Shown one piece after another: positions 62,023 to 64,000 of a DNA stretch of 64,000 bases. The translations under genes were made by a program, and so were the position numbers. Source of the DNA: an uncultured Lachnospiraceae bacterium (GTDB lineage Bacteria; Bacillota; Clostridia; Lachnospirales; Lachnospiraceae); NCBI GenBank assembly GCA_900554415.1, contig USGU01000013.1, positions 7,975 through 71,974 of the forward strand, read 5' to 3'. The notes below the pieces were generated by a model. It was given only the letters and a program-made list of their open reading frames with translations. It was not told where the DNA came from and did no database searches. Position 1 is the stretch's first letter, and the number at the start of each line of letters is the position of its first letter.

Positions 62023-62769
62023 TTACTTAATGGCTCTAGTGGCTATATAAGTTGGTACATTGTGCTCGTGCAATATACCTGAACCATTTGTATCTTCGTA
62101 TAAATTTGTAAGCACAAATCCTGCTTCCAATTGTCCACCAATTTGTTCCTCGATAGTATGGGAGAATGCAATACCCCAATCATTTTTTATGGAATCTTCA
62201 TAAGCCACAGGATCTTTTAAGGGGTTAAAAGGTAATTTATATTTAATATTACATTCGGTTTCATCAAAAATATATCCAAAACCATTATCTAAACCACATA
62301 AAAGAATTCCACCTTTCTTTAAAATGCGATAACATTCTTTAAAAATTGGCTTTACTTCTTCGACATAACAATTTGATACAGGATGAAATATTATATCAAA
62401 AGTTTCATCACCAAAAGGCAAAGCTTTACTCATATCAACTTGGACAACATTCACTTCATACCCTTCTCTTTTGGCTACCAATCTTTCGCCATCACATTGT
62501 GAAGTAGAATAATCTAATACAGTACAATTAGCTCCTAGTGCTGAAAATATTGGGATTTGTTGACCTCCGCCACTTGCTAAACCTAATAATTTCTTTCCTT
62601 TTAATTCTCCAAACCATTCATACGGAACATATTTTGTAGGAGTTAAAAGTACATTCCATTTTCCATTTTTTGCATTTTCATATTCTTCGTGCGTGATAGC
62701 TTTACCCCATTCCCATCCTGAATCACACCATGAATCGATAGTTTTAGCATTAAAGTCTTGATAGTTCAT
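62023..62769 (-). CDS. Class I SAM-dependent methyltransferase
   Basis: 248 aa. SAM-binding motif I LLGLASGGGQQIPIFSALG, an acidic residue after it (CTVLDYS), and FDIIFHPVSNCYVEEVKPIFKECYRILKKGGIL. The substrate is unknown; relatives are small-molecule or rRNA-type methyltransferases. The gene is visibly more AT-rich than its chromosomal neighbours, has a GGGAGGA site upstream, and sits next to Tn916-like conjugation genes, so it is probably mobile-element cargo. Confidence 0.85.
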   Translation of the reverse strand: MNYQDFNAKTIDSWCDSGWEWGKAITHEEYENAKNGKWNVLLTPTKYVPYEWFGELKGKKLLGLASGGGQQIPIFSALGANCTVLDYSTSQCDGERLVAKREGYEVNVVQVDMSKALPFGDETFDIIFHPVSNCYVEEVKPIFKECYRILKKGGILLCGLDNGFGYIFDETECNIKYKLPFNPLKDPVAYEDSIKNDWGIAFSHTIEEQIGGQLEAGFVLTNLYEDTNGSGILHEHNVPTYIATRAIK

Positions 62770-62868
62770 AATTGCCCAATCCTCCCATTAAATACATTAA
62801 TAAATTCAAGTTGTCTGTTTCTTCATATCCATATTATAACAGTTCCATATTAGCACCACAATAAAATT

Positions 62869-63090
62869 TTATGCTCCGATAATCTTATTGAACAACTCTA
62901 ACAGTACATCTTTCACACCGCCAGCATTGAACACCAAGCCGACAGCAATCAAGGCAACTACCAAGAAACCGATAAGTTTGGAAAACTCACGCTTAAACCC
63001 TAAGTAGATACCGATAACCACAATCGCCATAAGCACTAAACTCTGTGCGTTTGATAAAAACCATTGATATAAATTTTGACCGAAATTCAT
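62869..63090 (-). CDS. Small membrane protein of Tn916-like elements (TcpD-like)
   Basis: 73 aa with two membrane helices (LVLMAIVVIGIYLGF and LIGFLVVALIAVGLVFNAGGV). Size, start MNFGQNLYQWF and position after an Orf20-type gene match the TcpD-like membrane proteins of Tn916/ICE conjugation modules. The ATG follows the stop of the 44-aa gene with no gap, so they are co-translated. Confidence 0.75.
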   Translation of the reverse strand: MNFGQNLYQWFLSNAQSLVLMAIVVIGIYLGFKREFSKLIGFLVVALIAVGLVFNAGGVKDVLLELFNKIIGA

Positions 63091-63225
63091 TTAATTGTCC
63101 TCGCTTTCTTCTAATTGTTTCATTTCATAGTCAGCTTCTTTGCCGACATTCAAAATACACATCAAGACTACGCCGATACCCATTCCCATAGATACCAGCA
63201 GAAACTCTTTTACTAATACCCACAT
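63091..63225 (-). CDS. Small DUF3789-like protein of Tn916-like elements
   Basis: 44 aa, ATG at 63225 with TAGGAG 8-9 nt before it. The sequence begins MWVLVKEFLLVSMGMGIGV and continues with VVLMCILNVGKEADYEM, a membrane helix followed by an acidic tail, as in DUF3789 proteins that accompany Orf20-type genes in Tn916-family elements. Recognised from the DNA; short but in the expected place and frame. Confidence 0.7.
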   Translation of the reverse strand: MWVLVKEFLLVSMGMGIGVVLMCILNVGKEADYEMKQLEESEDN

Positions 63226-63237
63226 TTTTTATCACTC

Positions 63238-63870
63238 CTAACTTTCTACTAAATCTTTTGCAGGGGTCGTCTGCTGTTTGATTATCATTTCATGCTTTTC
63301 CGTGAGCTTTGCCTGCTGTTCGATTGTTTCCATGTAGTCTGTACCGTTTATCGCAAGGTCAATACACTTCATCACTCCACCGTCTACAAGTGCGTCCATG
63401 AGAAAGTCATACCAGCTTCTTTGCTGTGCCAGCAGGTAACTTTCAAACTGCTTGCAACCTCGCCCCTTTAACTCTAAAAGGACACCTTTTTCTCCGTCAG
63501 CCGACGTATAGATAAAGATGTCCCCTAAAGAATAATGCTCCGTATAACTGTAATGTCCGTAATCTTCATGGAGCATATAATTGATATTCAGTTTTAATAT
63601 ATCTTTGATGATGTGCTGTATATCCAGCGTGGGAAAACGAATTTTCACATAATCAAACAGCATGGTAAGCGGTGCTTCTGGATTGAACCTTGTCAGTTCC
63701 TTATGCAGAGTTTCCAAAAGTTCTTTTGACGGCTTCATTTTTCCGCTTTCTATCTTGTTGAGATATTCCCTTGTGATACCAGAAGCCACCGCCAGCCTGC
63801 CTTGTGAGATACCGTAAGCAATCCGTTTCTCCCGTAATTCTTTTATCCATTGTTCTTCATTCAGAACCAT
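63238..63870 (-). CDS. Tn916 Orf20-type replication initiator/relaxase with internal deletion
   Basis: 210 aa instead of about 400. Residues 1-175 match the N-terminal half of Orf20: an XRE-type HTH (ISQGRLAVASGITREYLNKIESGK), then RFNPEAPLTMLFDYVKIRFP, LHEDYGHYSYTEHY and LKGRGCKQFESYLLAQQRSWYDF. After CIDLAIN the protein jumps to LTEKHEMIIKQQ, which corresponds to the extreme C-terminus of Orf20. About 190 residues of the Rep_trans/MobT core are missing in frame, so nicking activity is not expected. The HTH may still bind DNA. Confidence 0.8.
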   Translation of the reverse strand: MVLNEEQWIKELREKRIAYGISQGRLAVASGITREYLNKIESGKMKPSKELLETLHKELTRFNPEAPLTMLFDYVKIRFPTLDIQHIIKDILKLNINYMLHEDYGHYSYTEHYSLGDIFIYTSADGEKGVLLELKGRGCKQFESYLLAQQRSWYDFLMDALVDGGVMKCIDLAINGTDYMETIEQQAKLTEKHEMIIKQQTTPAKDLVES

Positions 63871-64000
63871 ACCCCCAATCTGTCAAGTGTGAAGTTTTTT
63901 AAGGCGACTTCATTCGTGCCAGCTTTTGACGGTGCAGGAGCTTCTTGAAACTGTCGTAACAGAAGCGTCCCTATGGAAAAGTGATAGACAAGGTGCTTGT
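63861..64000 (-). CDS. 3' end of an upstream gene, possibly FtsK/TcpA-type coupling protein
   Basis: An open frame enters from the right edge and ends at 63861, overlapping the Orf20-type start by 10 nt; the last residues read APAPSKAGTNEVALKNFTLD. In Tn916-type elements the gene before orf20 is the FtsK-like coupling protein (Orf21), so that is the best guess, but no FtsK motif is visible in these 46 codons. Confidence 0.4.
   Translation of the reverse strand, partial: KHLVYHFSIGTLLLRQFQEAPAPSKAGTNEVALKNFTLDRLGVWF

Overview
The window looks like a chromosome segment of a gut-type Lachnospiraceae (class Clostridia, low-to-moderate GC). The evidence is Gram-positive lipoprotein signals, strong AGGAGG-type ribosome binding sites, a PolC-type replicase, a type III glutamine synthetase, BspA-type leucine-rich surface proteins and a Tn916-like remnant at the right edge. 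The genus cannot be fixed from sequence reading alone. No rRNA, tRNA, CRISPR array or intact insertion sequence was seen.

Layout. 1-14.6 kb (minus strand) is a cell-envelope block. A hybrid histidine kinase, a giant LRR surface protein, a MoxR ATPase, a DUF58 protein and a transglutaminase-fold membrane protein lie in one operon. A terminator follows, then a second unit with a large lipoprotein and a Cys-rich Ig-like surface protein that runs off the left edge. 14.8-22.8 kb holds housekeeping genes: an rRNA m5U methyltransferase, PcrA helicase, a YerC-type repressor, TruA, a DUF1836 protein and a GH2 glycosidase. 22.9-27.6 kb is a MacB-type ABC exporter with two different adaptor subunits.

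27.8-46.6 kb is the most striking region, a glutamine hub. It has asnB, carAB, pyrG-gltB-gltD, glnN (GSIII) and purF, so glutamine synthesis, GOGAT and four glutamine amidotransferase functions sit together, with an ANTAR-type RNA-binding antiterminator gene in the middle. The genes form two divergent pairs (asnB/carA and pyrG/glnN). In all four leaders I find a good promoter followed within about 10-110 nt by an intrinsic terminator, plus a small hairpin that competes with it. Because each pair is divergent, these terminators cannot belong to an upstream gene, so they look like attenuators. The ANTAR protein is the obvious candidate effector. It appears to lack the receiver phospho-aspartate, so it may sense nitrogen by another route. 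A long palindrome of related sequence recurs next to the asnB and pyrG attenuators and the purF terminator.

46.7-54.7 kb holds an orphan NMT1-like substrate-binding lipoprotein, a DUF975 membrane protein, an ABC-F ATPase, and an ACT-domain/phenylacetate-CoA ligase/indolepyruvate:ferredoxin oxidoreductase operon for aromatic 2-oxoacid oxidation. 54.7-61.4 kb holds polC, ispG, a small membrane-anchored protein and a divergent XRE regulator. From about 61.4 kb to the end the DNA is accessory: a frameshifted cell-wall-binding-repeat gene, a methyltransferase, and a degenerate Tn916-like conjugative module (TcpD-like, DUF3789-like, and an Orf20-type replication initiator/relaxase that has lost its catalytic middle).
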